Of a DNA stretch of 64,000 nt, positions 1-8,917 are shown piece by piece; within the stretch, counting starts at the first letter, position 1, and every line of letters begins with the position of its first letter. The notes beneath the pieces were generated by a model. It had not been told where the DNA came from, ran no database searches, and saw only the letters and a program-made list of their open reading frames with translations. Source of the DNA: Vitreoscilla filiformis (GTDB lineage: Bacteria; Pseudomonadota; Gammaproteobacteria; Burkholderiales; Burkholderiaceae_C); the NCBI RefSeq assembly GCF_002222655.1, contig NZ_CP022423.1, positions 1,240,001 to 1,304,000 on the forward strand. The letters are read 5' to 3'. Made by a program: the position numbers and the translations under genes.

Positions 1-1
1 G

Positions 2-1729
2 CTGGCCGCGCAAGCGCTGGGTGCCATCCCCGTGCCGCTCTACCAGGATGCGGTGGCTGCTGAGTATGTGTTCCCGATCCACAACGCCGAGGTTGAGTTC
101 GCGGTGGTGGAAGACCAGGAGCAGGTGGACAAACTGCTCGACGTGCGCCGCCAAGTGCCCACCCTGCACCGCATTTGGTACGACAACCCGCGTGGCCTGC
201 GCCACTACGCCGAGCCCGGTGTGGCGTCGCTGGACACCTTGATCGAAGAAGGTGCCGAGGTCTACCACCGCGAGCCGTGGGTGTTTGACGACGGCCCCAA
301 GAAAATCCAGCCGGATGACGTGGCCGCCATGTTCTTCACGTCCGGAACCACCGGCAACCCGAAGGGCGTGGTGCATACCCACCACTCGCTGCTGGATCGC
401 GCTTTGGCGGGCAAAAAGTTTGACCGCCTGACCGAATCCGAAGAAGTGCTGGCCTACCTGCCGCCGGCGTGGATCGGGCAAAACATCTTCAGTTATGCGC
501 AGTGGCTGGCCTGCGGTTACGTGGTGAACTGCCCCGAATCCGGCGCCACCGTCAGCATCGACATGAAGGAAATCGGGCCGACCTACTACTTCGCCCCGCC
601 CCGGATTTTTGAAGGCCTGCTCACCAGCGTGATGATCCGCATGGAGGATGCCAGCCCGCTCAAGCGCGGCCTGTTCCACCACTTCATGAAGCTGGCCAAG
701 CGCGTCGGCCCGGCGCTGATGGACGGCCAGCCGGTCGGTTTGCTGGACAAACTGCACTACGCCCTGGGCAGCTTCTGCATTTACGGCCCGCTGCGCAACA
801 CCATGGGCCTGAGCCGGGTGCGCGTGGCCTACACGGCGGGCGAGGCCATCGGCCCGGATTTGTTCACGTTCTACCGCTCCATTGGCATCAACCTGAAGCA
901 GCTTTACGGCTCGACGGAAACAGCAGTGTTCGTCTGCCTGCAACCCGACCACGAAGCCCGTGCCGACACCGTGGGCGTGCCCTGCGAAGGCGTCGAAATC
1001 AAGCTGGCGGAGAACGGCGAAGTGCTGGTGAAGTCGCCGGGGCTGCTCAAGGAATACTACAAAAACCCCCGCGCCACCGCCGAGGTGTTGACCGCTGAAG
1101 GGTGGTATCACACCAGCGACGCCGGCTTCATCGACGCCCACGGCCACCTCAAGATCATCGACCGGGTGAAGGACGTGGGCCACCTGAAGGGCGGCGCCAA
1201 CGATGGCGCGATGTTCGCGCCCAAGTACGTGGAGAACAAACTCAAGTTCTTCCCGCACATCAAGGAAGCGGTGGCGTTTGGCAACGGGCGCGAGCGCGTC
1301 TGCGCGTTCATCAACATCGACATGGAAGCCGTGGGCAACTGGGCCGAAAAGCGCAATCTGCCCTACGCCGGTTACACCGACTTGGCGAGCAAGCCCGAGG
1401 TGCTGGCGCTGATCCGCGAGTGTGTCGAGCAAGTCAACGCTGATCTGGCGCGGGATGCGCTGCTGGCCGGCAGCCAAATCCACCGCTTCTTGGTGCTGCA
1501 CAAGGAGCTGGACGCCGACGACGGCGAAATGACCCGCACCCGCAAGGTCAAGCGCGGGTTCATCCAAGACAAGTACCAGGTGCTGGTGGACGCGCTCTAC
1601 GCCGGCAAGCCCGAGCAGTTCATCGAAACGGCGGTCAAGTTTGAGGACGGGCGCAGCGGCAGCGTCTCGGCCACGCTCAAGCTGCTGGACGCCAAGACCT
1701 TCCCGGCTCAAACCCAACAGGCGGCCTGA
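2..1729 (+). CDS. AMP-dependent acyl-CoA synthetase (5' partial)
   Basis: An ANL-superfamily ligase that activates a carboxylic acid to its CoA thioester through an acyl-adenylate. The reading frame is open to the left edge of the window, and the in-frame residues before the first GTG (LAAQALGAIPVPLYQ) are typical of long-chain-type acyl-CoA synthetases, so the true start lies outside. Visible motifs are the P-loop TSGTTGNPKGV (bases about 345-375), the YGSTE adenine motif, the GWYHTSDAG hinge region and the DRVKD segment. The C-terminus is complete. It lies 3 bp upstream of the livG-like ATPase and heads a catabolic/transport operon. The family is certain; the substrate (long-chain, aromatic or branched acid) cannot be read from the sequence. 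Confidence 0.9.
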   Translation: MAAQALGAIPVPLYQDAVAAEYVFPIHNAEVEFAVVEDQEQVDKLLDVRRQVPTLHRIWYDNPRGLRHYAEPGVASLDTLIEEGAEVYHREPWVFDDGPKKIQPDDVAAMFFTSGTTGNPKGVVHTHHSLLDRALAGKKFDRLTESEEVLAYLPPAWIGQNIFSYAQWLACGYVVNCPESGATVSIDMKEIGPTYYFAPPRIFEGLLTSVMIRMEDASPLKRGLFHHFMKLAKRVGPALMDGQPVGLLDKLHYALGSFCIYGPLRNTMGLSRVRVAYTAGEAIGPDLFTFYRSIGINLKQLYGSTETAVFVCLQPDHEARADTVGVPCEGVEIKLAENGEVLVKSPGLLKEYYKNPRATAEVLTAEGWYHTSDAGFIDAHGHLKIIDRVKDVGHLKGGANDGAMFAPKYVENKLKFFPHIKEAVAFGNGRERVCAFINIDMEAVGNWAEKRNLPYAGYTDLASKPEVLALIRECVEQVNADLARDALLAGSQIHRFLVLHKELDADDGEMTRTRKVKRGFIQDKYQVLVDALYAGKPEQFIETAVKFEDGRSGSVSATLKLLDAKTFPAQTQQAA

Positions 1730-1732
1730 CCC

Positions 1733-2518
1733 ATGTACGAACGCAAGACCGGCAACGTCATCCTCGACGTGCAGAACATCAGCCTGCGCTTTGGTGGCGT
1801 CAAGGCGCTCACCGACATCAGCTTCGATGTGTGCGAGCACGAGATCCGCTCGATCATCGGCCCGAACGGCGCGGGCAAGAGCTCGATGCTCAATTGCATC
1901 AATGGCGTGTATGTGCCGCAGGAAGGCAAGATCACCTTCCACGGCCAAACCTTCGCGCACATGAACAGCCGCCAAGTGGCCGAAATGGGCGTGGCACGCA
2001 CCTTCCAGAACTTGGCGCTGTTCAAGGGCATGAGCGTCATCGACAACATCATGACCGGGCGCAACCTGAAGATGCGCGCCAACATCTTCCAGCAAGCCTT
2101 GCGCATCGGCCCGGCCCAGCGTGAGGAAGAAGCGCACCGCGAGGTGGTCGAACGCATCATCGACTTCCTCGAAATTCAGGCTTATCGCAAAACGCCCGTG
2201 GGCCGCCTGCCTTACGGCCTGCAAAAGCGCGTGGACTTGGGCCGCGCCCTGGCGATGGAGCCCAAGGTGCTGCTGTTGGATGAACCGATGGCCGGCATGA
2301 ACGTGGAGGAAAAGCAGGACATGTGCCGCTTCATCCTCGATGTGAACGACGAGTTCGGCACCACCATCGTCCTGATCGAGCACGACATGGGCGTGGTGAT
2401 GGACATCTCCGACCGCGTCGTGGTGCTGGACTACGGCAAGAAGATCGGCGATGGCCCGCCCGACGAGGTGCGGCGCAACCCGGATGTGATCCGCGCCTAC
2501 CTCGGCACGACGCACTGA
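1733..2518 (+). CDS. livG: Branched-chain-amino-acid-type ABC transporter ATPase (LivG family)
   Basis: A cytoplasmic ATPase of 261 residues that powers import by a HAAT-family ABC transporter. Walker A GPNGAGKSS is at about residues 43-51. The signature is the LivG-type variant LPYGLQKRV near residue 160, and Walker B LLLDEP is near residue 180. The ATG follows the ligase stop by 3 bp, so the two are translationally linked. With livH, livM, the binding protein and livF it forms a complete importer. Sitting among acyl-CoA enzymes, it more likely serves an organic acid than an amino acid; that is inference from context. Confidence 0.93.
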   Translation: MYERKTGNVILDVQNISLRFGGVKALTDISFDVCEHEIRSIIGPNGAGKSSMLNCINGVYVPQEGKITFHGQTFAHMNSRQVAEMGVARTFQNLALFKGMSVIDNIMTGRNLKMRANIFQQALRIGPAQREEEAHREVVERIIDFLEIQAYRKTPVGRLPYGLQKRVDLGRALAMEPKVLLLDEPMAGMNVEEKQDMCRFILDVNDEFGTTIVLIEHDMGVVMDISDRVVVLDYGKKIGDGPPDEVRRNPDVIRAYLGTTH

Positions 2519-2560
2519 CCACCCACCCCGCACCCACAAAAACACACTGGAGACAACGCG

Positions 2561-3490
2561 ATGGGGTTCTTCCTAGAAACGCTGTTTGGCGGGCTGATGG
2601 CCGGCATGCTCTACGCCTTGGTGGCGCTGGGGTTTGTGCTCATCTTCAAAGCCTCGGGGGTTTTCAACTTCGCCCAGGGCGCGATGGTGCTGTTCGCCGC
2701 GCTGGCGATGGCGCGCTTCGCCGAATGGGTGCCCGCTTGGCTCGGGCTGGAAAGCAAACTCGTGGCCAACTTGCTGGGGTTTGGGCTGGCGATGGTCTGT
2801 ATGGTGGGCGTGGCCTGGGTGATTGAGCGCTTCGTGCTGGGCAAGCTCGTCAACCAAGAGGGCATCACGCTGCTGATGGCCACGCTGGGCATCACCTACT
2901 TCCTCGACGGTTTCGGCCAGACGGTGTTCGGCTCGGACATCTACAAGATCGACATCGGCATGCCCAAGGATCCGCTGTTCATCCTCGAATCGACGTTCGA
3001 GGGCGGCATCTTGCTGAGCCAGGAAGACCTGATCGCCGCACTGATCGCAGCGGCACTGGTGGCCACGCTGGCGCTGTTCTTCCAATACACCGCCACGGGC
3101 CGGGCGCTGCGCGCTGTGGCCGATGACCACCAAGCGGCGCAGTCCATTGGCATCCCGCTGAGTCGCATCTGGGTGATTGTGTGGAGCGTGGCGGGTTTCG
3201 CCGCGCTGGTGGCCGGGATGATTTGGGGCTCCAAGCTGGGCGTGCAGTTCTCGCTCTCGCAAGTGGCCTTGAAGGCGCTGCCCGTGGTGATCCTGGGCGG
3301 GCTGACTTCGGTGCCGGGCGCCATCATCGGCGGTCTCATCATCGGTGTGGGCGAAAAGCTCTCCGAGGTGTACATCGGCCCGATGCTGGGGGGCGGCATC
3401 GAAATCTGGTTCGCCTACGTGCTGGCGCTGGGCTTCTTGCTGGTGCGCCCGCAAGGTTTGTTCGGCGAAAAAATCATCGACCGCGTCTGA
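2561..3490 (+). CDS. livH: Branched-chain-type ABC transporter permease (LivH family)
   Basis: An inner-membrane permease of 309 residues with about eight hydrophobic segments. The N-terminus carries the family-typical stretch ALVALGFVLIFKASGVFNFAQG, which includes the conserved NFAQG loop. The centre contains ALRAVADDHQAAQSIGI, the cytoplasmic EAA-like loop that contacts the ATPase, and the C-terminus ends RPQGLFGEKIIDRV, as usual for LivH. A GGAGA ribosome binding site precedes the ATG. It lies 42 bp after livG and 40 bp before livM. Confidence 0.93.
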   Translation: MGFFLETLFGGLMAGMLYALVALGFVLIFKASGVFNFAQGAMVLFAALAMARFAEWVPAWLGLESKLVANLLGFGLAMVCMVGVAWVIERFVLGKLVNQEGITLLMATLGITYFLDGFGQTVFGSDIYKIDIGMPKDPLFILESTFEGGILLSQEDLIAALIAAALVATLALFFQYTATGRALRAVADDHQAAQSIGIPLSRIWVIVWSVAGFAALVAGMIWGSKLGVQFSLSQVALKALPVVILGGLTSVPGAIIGGLIIGVGEKLSEVYIGPMLGGGIEIWFAYVLALGFLLVRPQGLFGEKIIDRV

Positions 3491-3530
3491 CGCGGCTCGG
3501 CAGAACATCGACAAAAACGGAGACTTTCCC

Positions 3531-4595
3531 ATGTTCTACCGTGAGAACGGCCAGTTCAAAACCAGCTACCGCGCCGATCAGCAGATCTTTCCGATCACGC
3601 AGGATCGGGTGGCCCTCGTGGCACTGCTGGCCTTTGCCTTCCTCGTCGTGCCGATGCTGGCCAGCGAGTATTTCTTCCGCGCCATCCTGATTCCGTTCCT
3701 GATCCTGTCGCTGGCGGCCATCGGGCTGAACATCCTGGTGGGCTACTGCGGGCAGATTTCCTTGGGCACCGGCGCTTTCATGGCGATTGGCGCTTACGGG
3801 GCCTACAACTTCTTCGTCCGCATCGAGGGCATGCCGCTGATCGTCGCCTTGGTGATGGGCGGGGTGTGCGCCACCGTGGTGGGGGTGCTGTTCGGCATCC
3901 CGAGCTTGCGCATCAAGGGCCTTTACCTGGCGGTGGCCACGCTGGCGGCGCAGTTTTTCACGGACTGGGCGTTTCTGCGCATCAAGTGGTTCACCAACGA
4001 TTCGTCGTCCGGTTCGGTCAGCGTTTCGGGGCTGAACGTGCTGGGCCTGCCGATTGAAACCCCCGTGCAGCGTTACCTGTTTTGCCTGACGGTGGTGTGC
4101 ATCTGCGCCTTGCTGGCCAAAAACTTGGTGAGAGGCCACATCGGCCGCGCCTGGATGGCCATGCGTGACATGGACGTGGCCGCCGCCGTCATCGGCATTC
4201 GCCCGATCCACGCCAAGCTCTCGGCGTTTGCGGTCAGCTCCTTCTTCGTCGGCTTGGCCGGTGGGTTGTGGGGCTTTGTCCACCTGGGTTCGTGGGAACC
4301 GGCGGCCTTCTCGATTGACCGCTCGTTCCAACTGCTGTTCATGGTGATCATCGGCGGGCTGGGTTCGATCATGGGCAGCTTCTTTGGCGCCGCCTTCATC
4401 GTGCTGCTGCCGCTGTTCATCAACCAAGTGCCCGCGATGCTGGGCGTGCCGATCTCCACCGCCCTGGCCGCCCACTTGGAAGCCATGATTTTTGGCGCCC
4501 TGATCGTGTTCTTCCTCATCGTCGAGCCGCACGGCTTGGCGCGGCTGTGGTCCACGGCCAAGGAAAAGCTGCGCCTGTGGCCCTTCCCCCACTGA
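3531..4595 (+). CDS. livM: Branched-chain-type ABC transporter permease (LivM family)
   Basis: The second membrane subunit, 354 residues. The ATG at 3531 follows a GGAGA ribosome binding site; the frame is open further upstream but overlaps livH, so the internal ATG is preferred. The hydrophilic N-terminus (about 30 residues) is followed by LivM-type helices. The conserved GYCGQISLGTGAFMAIGAY segment and the cytoplasmic loop GRAWMAMRDMDVAAAVIGI are present. It ends IVEPHGLARLW, the usual LivM tail. The two permeases pair as a heterodimer. Confidence 0.92.
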   Translation: MFYRENGQFKTSYRADQQIFPITQDRVALVALLAFAFLVVPMLASEYFFRAILIPFLILSLAAIGLNILVGYCGQISLGTGAFMAIGAYGAYNFFVRIEGMPLIVALVMGGVCATVVGVLFGIPSLRIKGLYLAVATLAAQFFTDWAFLRIKWFTNDSSSGSVSVSGLNVLGLPIETPVQRYLFCLTVVCICALLAKNLVRGHIGRAWMAMRDMDVAAAVIGIRPIHAKLSAFAVSSFFVGLAGGLWGFVHLGSWEPAAFSIDRSFQLLFMVIIGGLGSIMGSFFGAAFIVLLPLFINQVPAMLGVPISTALAAHLEAMIFGALIVFFLIVEPHGLARLWSTAKEKLRLWPFPH

Positions 4596-4651
4596 ATCCA
4601 ACCGACAGCGCCCAACGCTGCACCTTGCTCTCACCTTTGGAGGCAGACATC

Positions 4652-5980
4652 ATGAAGTTCAAGACGCTCGCTCAAGCCGCCCTGCTGGCCACCGCTGGCC
4701 TGGCTACCCTGGCCACTTCGCCGGCCTTCGCCCAGGCCAAGGAGCAGTTCTTCCCGGTGCTGGTTTACCGCACCGGCGCCTATGCGCCCAATGGGGTGCT
4801 GTGGGCCAACGGCTATGTCGATTACCTCAAGCTCACCAACGCACGCGGCGGCGTCAACGGCGTGAAGATCAGCTTCGAGGAGTGCGAAACCGGCTACGCC
4901 ACCGACCGGGGCGTCGAGTGTTATGAACGCCTGAAGGGCAAGGGCGCCACGGTGTTCCAGCCGCTGTCCACTGGCATCACCTTCGCGCTGACCGAGAAGG
5001 CCCCAGCCGACAAAATCCCCCTCATCACCGCCGGTTATGGCCGCAGTGAGTCCGCCGACGGGGGCGTGTTCAAGTGGAACTTCCCGCTGTTGGGCACCTA
5101 CTGGGTCGCCGCCGACGTGCTGTTGCAGCACATCGCACAAAAGAACGGCGGCATGGACAAACTCAAGGGCAAGAAGATCGCCCTGGTCTACCACGACAGC
5201 CCTTACGGCAAAGAGCCCATCCCGCTGCTGCAAGAGCGCGCCAAGCTGCACGGCTTTGAACTCAGCACCCTGCCGGTGACCCATCCGGGGGTGGAGCAAA
5301 AGGCCACCTGGCTGCAAATCCGCCAATCGCGCCCGGACTACGTGTTGCTGTGGGGCTGGGGTGTGATGAACTCTGCCGCGCTGAAGGAAGCCGTGGCCAC
5401 CGGCTACCCGCGTGACAAGATGTTCGGCGTCTGGTGGGCCGGTGCCGAACCCGATGTGAAGGACGTGGGCGACGGCGCCAAGGGCTACAGCGCCGTCACC
5501 ATGCAGCACGGTGCCGAACCCAACTCCAAGGTGGCCAAGGACATCTTGAGCTTGGTGCATGGCAAGGGCCAAGGCACGGGGCCGAAGGAGGAGGTCGGGC
5601 AGGTGCTGTACATGCGCGGCGTGATCTCGGCCATGCTGGCGGTGGAAGGCGTGCGCAGCGCGCAAGAGCGCTTTGGCAAGGGCAAGGTCGTGACCGGCGA
5701 GCAAATGCGCTGGGGCCTGGAAAACCTCAACCTCGACCAGAAGAAACTCGATGGGCTGGGCTTTGCCGGCGTGATGCGCCCGGTGTCCACCTCGTGCGTG
5801 GATCACATGGGTTCATCGTGGGCGCGCATCCACACCTGGGACGGCCAGAAGTGGAACTTCACCTCGGATTGGCTGCAAGCCGACCAGTCCCTCATCAAGC
5901 CCATGGTCAAAGCGGCTGCCGACAAGTACGCCGCCGACAAAAAGCTGGAGCGCCGCACCCCAGCCGACTGCCAAAGCTGA
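4652..5980 (+). CDS. ABC transporter periplasmic substrate-binding protein (LivK/HAAT type)
   Basis: A periplasmic type-I binding protein (Peripla_BP_6 family), 442 residues. The ATG at 4652 has a GGAGG box 8 bp upstream and opens a Sec signal peptide (MKFKTLAQAALLATAG...) with a predicted cut after AFA near residue 26. The mature part has YRTGAYAPNG and the hinge-type segment GKKIALVYHDSPYGKEP. It lies between livM and livF. At 442 residues it is longer than LivK (about 370) and resembles the binding proteins found with acyl-CoA ligases in aromatic or branched-acid operons. Its ligand is unknown. Confidence 0.9.
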   Translation: MKFKTLAQAALLATAGLATLATSPAFAQAKEQFFPVLVYRTGAYAPNGVLWANGYVDYLKLTNARGGVNGVKISFEECETGYATDRGVECYERLKGKGATVFQPLSTGITFALTEKAPADKIPLITAGYGRSESADGGVFKWNFPLLGTYWVAADVLLQHIAQKNGGMDKLKGKKIALVYHDSPYGKEPIPLLQERAKLHGFELSTLPVTHPGVEQKATWLQIRQSRPDYVLLWGWGVMNSAALKEAVATGYPRDKMFGVWWAGAEPDVKDVGDGAKGYSAVTMQHGAEPNSKVAKDILSLVHGKGQGTGPKEEVGQVLYMRGVISAMLAVEGVRSAQERFGKGKVVTGEQMRWGLENLNLDQKKLDGLGFAGVMRPVSTSCVDHMGSSWARIHTWDGQKWNFTSDWLQADQSLIKPMVKAAADKYAADKKLERRTPADCQS

Positions 5981-6004
5981 TCCAGCCCCTCGCGTGAGCC
6001 TCCC

Positions 6005-6817
6005 ATGAGCCAAAACCCCATCCTTCTGAACGTCAACGGCATCGAGGTCATTTACAACCATGTGATCTTGGTGCTCAAGGGTGTGTCGCTGCAAGTGTCT
6101 GAGGGCGCGGTGGTGGCGCTCCTGGGCGGCAACGGCGCGGGCAAAACGACCACGCTGCGCGCCATCAGCAACCTGTTGGCCGGTGAGCGCGGCGAAGTCA
6201 CCAAAGGGTCGATTGAGCTGCGCGGCGAGCGCATCGACCGCCTCAGCACCTCGGACATGGTCAACCGAGGGGTCATTCAGGTGATGGAGGGGCGGCACTG
6301 CTTCGCCCACCTCACCATCGAAGAAAACCTGCTCACCGGCGCCTACACCCGCACCGACGGCAAAGCCGCCGTGGCCCAGACGCTGGAGAAGGTCTACACC
6401 TACTTCCCGCGTCTGCAAACCCGACGCCACAGCCAAGCGGCGTACACCTCGGGCGGCGAGCAGCAGATGTGCGCCATTGGCCGGGCGTTGATGGCCAACC
6501 CGAAGATGGTGCTGCTCGACGAGCCCAGCATGGGCTTGGCGCCGCAGATTGTGGAAGAAGTGTTCGAGATCGTGCGCGATCTGAACACCAAGGAGCGCGT
6601 GACGTTTTTGCTGGCCGAGCAAAACACCAACATCGCGCTGAAGTACGCCGATTACGGCTACATCTTGGAAAACGGGCGTGTGGTGATGGACGGCCACGCC
6701 AAGGATCTGCGCGAAAACGAGGACGTGAAGGAGTTCTACCTTGGCGTCGGTGGCTCCGACCGCAAGAGCTTCCGCGAGATCAAGACCTACAAGCGCCGCA
6801 AGCGCTGGTTGGCCTGA
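6005..6817 (+). CDS. livF: Branched-chain-type ABC transporter ATPase (LivF family)
   Basis: The second ATPase of the importer, 270 residues. Walker A GGNGAGKTT is at residues 41-49, the signature SGGEQQM near 150 and Walker B MVLLDEPS near 170. The switch histidine is replaced in LLAEQNTN, as is usual for LivF. The lysine/arginine-rich C-terminus (REIKTYKRRKRWLA) is longer than in textbook LivF and is seen in betaproteobacterial homologues. It completes the five-gene transporter. Confidence 0.93.
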   Translation: MSQNPILLNVNGIEVIYNHVILVLKGVSLQVSEGAVVALLGGNGAGKTTTLRAISNLLAGERGEVTKGSIELRGERIDRLSTSDMVNRGVIQVMEGRHCFAHLTIEENLLTGAYTRTDGKAAVAQTLEKVYTYFPRLQTRRHSQAAYTSGGEQQMCAIGRALMANPKMVLLDEPSMGLAPQIVEEVFEIVRDLNTKERVTFLLAEQNTNIALKYADYGYILENGRVVMDGHAKDLRENEDVKEFYLGVGGSDRKSFREIKTYKRRKRWLA

Positions 6818-6839
6818 GCCCCTTTGGAGGAGCGATCCG

Positions 6840-8114
6840 ATGAGCGATTTTTACGACGTTCTCGAAACCCGCCACCCCGCCGAACGCGAAGCGGCGCTGA
6901 TGGCGGCGCTGCCCGACGTGGTGGCCCAAGCCCGCCGCCACGCGCCCGCGTACGCCGCCCTGCTGGCCGACGTGGTGCCGACCGACATCGACAGCCGTGC
7001 TGCGCTGGCACATCTGCCCGTGATCCGCAAAAGCGAGTTGTTGGAACGCCAACAGGCGCTGCGGACGCAGGAGCCATTCGGGGGGTTTTCTGCCATCGGT
7101 TGGCGCGGGTTGAGCGCGGCGCGGGGGGCGCGCCGCGTGTTCCAGTCCCCTGGCCCGATCTACGAACCCGAAGGCCATGCCACCGACTACTGGCGCATGG
7201 CCCGCGCCCTGTGGGCCGCCGGTTTTCGCTCGGGCGATCTGGCGCATTGCAGTTTCAGTTACCACCTCACGCCCGCCGGTTCGATGATGGAGGGCGGGGC
7301 GCACGCCATCGGCTGCACCACGTTTCCGGGTGGGGTCGGCAACACCGAGCTGCAATTGCAAGCCGTGGCCGAACTCCAACCGCACGCCTACATCGGCACG
7401 CCCAGCTTCCTGAAAATTTTGGTGGAAAAGGCGGCGGAAACCGGGGTGTCGGTGGCGTCGATCACCAAAGCGCTGGTGTCGGGCGAGGCGTTTCCGCCGT
7501 CGCTGCGCGATTGGTTGGCCGAGCGCAGCATCCAGGGTTACCAGTGCTACGCCACTGCCGACCTGGGCCTCATCGCCTACGAAACCGCCGCCCGCCAAGG
7601 GCTGGTGCTGGACGAAGGGGTGATTGTTGAGATCGTGCGCCCCGGCACGGGCGACCCGGTGCCCGAAGGCGAAGTCGGCGAGCTGGTGGTGACGACGCTC
7701 AACCCGGATTACCCGCTGGTGCGTTTTGGCACCGGGGATTTGTCCGCCATCCTGCCCGGCCCCTGCCCGACCGGGCGCAGCAACACCCGCATCAAAGGTT
7801 GGATGGGCCGCGCCGACCAAACCGCCAAGGTGCGCGGCATGTTTGTGCATCCCAGCCAAGTGGCGGACGTGGTGAAACGCTTCCCCGAAGTGGGTCGCGC
7901 CCGCTTGGTGGTGGAAGGCGAAATGGCCACCGATCGCATGACCTTGAAGGCGGAACTGGCGCCATCCCGCGTCGCGGTGCCGGAAGGGTTGGCCGAGCGT
8001 TTGGCCGATGTCGTGCGCGATGTGACCAAGCTGCGCAGCCAAGTCGAGCTGTTGCCAGCGGGCAGTTTGCCGAACGACGGCAAGGTGATCGAAGACTTGC
8101 GCAGCTACCGCTGA
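6840..8114 (+). CDS. PaaK-like AMP-binding protein (phenylacetate-CoA ligase family)
   Basis: A 424-residue member of the phenylacetate-CoA ligase branch of adenylate-forming enzymes. The ATG at 6840 follows GGAGGA. Support for the family is the overall length, the C-terminal segment [11 protein letters not shown], and [25 protein letters not shown], which matches the PaaK C-terminal domain (GR.D...K.RG..V.P). The usual glycine-rich P-loop (SSGTTGKP) is absent; its place is taken by [13 protein letters not shown] near residue 100. It may therefore bind ATP differently or act on a preformed acyl-adenylate. It is the sixth gene of the liv/acyl-CoA operon. Confidence 0.8.
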   Translation: MSDFYDVLETRHPAEREAALMAALPDVVAQARRHAPAYAALLADVVPTDIDSRAALAHLPVIRKSELLERQQALRTQEPFGGFSAIGWRGLSAARGARRVFQSPGPIYEPEGHATDYWRMARALWAAGFRSGDLAHCSFSYHLTPAGSMMEGGAHAIGCTTFPGGVGNTELQLQAVAELQPHAYIGTPSFLKILVEKAAETGVSVASITKALVSGEAFPPSLRDWLAERSIQGYQCYATADLGLIAYETAARQGLVLDEGVIVEIVRPGTGDPVPEGEVGELVVTTLNPDYPLVRFGTGDLSAILPGPCPTGRSNTRIKGWMGRADQTAKVRGMFVHPSQVADVVKRFPEVGRARLVVEGEMATDRMTLKAELAPSRVAVPEGLAERLADVVRDVTKLRSQVELLPAGSLPNDGKVIEDLRSYR

Positions 8115-8140
8115 CGCCCACAACACTGGAGCGAGACAAG

Positions 8141-8905
8141 ATGGAGATTCAAGGCAATGTGTTCGTCGTCACCGGCGGCGCTTCGGGGCTGGGCGCCGCC
8201 ACGGCGCGCATGCTGGTGGCGCGTGGTGGCAAAGTGGTGCTGGCCGATGTGAACGCCCAAGCCGGCGAGGCGCTGGCCGCTGAGTTGGGCGAAAACGCCC
8301 GCTTCGTCCTCACCGATGTGACCGACGAAACCAGCGCCCGCCACACCTTCGACGTGGCGCAGTCCTTGGGCCCCTTGCGTGGCCTGGTGAACTGCGCCGG
8401 TATCGCCCCGGCGGAAAAAGTGGTGGGCAAACAAGGCGCCCACAAGCTGGAAACCTTCAGCCGCACCATCCAGATCAACCTGATCGGCAGCTTCAACATG
8501 CTGCGCTTGGCGGCAGAGCGCATGAGCGCCAGCGAGCCGGCCGAGTGCGGCGACCGGGGCATCATCCTCAACACCGCCTCGGTGGCGGCGTTCGAGGGCC
8601 AGCTCGGGCAAGCGGCTTATGCAGCCTCCAAAGGCGGCATCGTCGCCATGACGCTGCCGGTGGCGCGTGAGCTGGCACGCTCCGGCATTCGCGTGCTCAC
8701 CATCGCGCCGGGCATCATGGAAACGCCCATGCTGCTGGGCATGCCCGCCGAGGTGCAAGACGCCCTGGGCAAGATGGTGCCCTACCCCTCGCGCTTGGGG
8801 CGTCCGTCCGAGTACGCGGCGCTGGCCGAACACCTCATCGGCAACCAGTATTTGAATGGCGAAGTCATCCGGCTGGATGGCGCGATTCGCTTGGCGGCCA
8901 AGTGA
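8141..8905 (+). CDS. Short-chain dehydrogenase, 3-hydroxyacyl-CoA dehydrogenase type (HSD10-like)
   Basis: A classical SDR of 254 residues. The NAD-binding motif TGGASGLG is at residues 11-18, LVNCAGIAP provides the NAG-type motif, and the active site is YAASKGG with Ser upstream in [10 protein letters not shown]. The long insertion [14 protein letters not shown] is typical of the HSD17B10/HSD10 group, which oxidises 3-hydroxyacyl-CoA and 3-hydroxy-2-methylbutyryl-CoA using NAD+. Its place just before a thiolase supports a beta-oxidation role. A GGAGCGAGA ribosome binding site precedes the ATG. Confidence 0.88.
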   Translation: MEIQGNVFVVTGGASGLGAATARMLVARGGKVVLADVNAQAGEALAAELGENARFVLTDVTDETSARHTFDVAQSLGPLRGLVNCAGIAPAEKVVGKQGAHKLETFSRTIQINLIGSFNMLRLAAERMSASEPAECGDRGIILNTASVAAFEGQLGQAAYAASKGGIVAMTLPVARELARSGIRVLTIAPGIMETPMLLGMPAEVQDALGKMVPYPSRLGRPSEYAALAEHLIGNQYLNGEVIRLDGAIRLAAK

Positions 8906-8917
8906 AAGGAGACGGGC

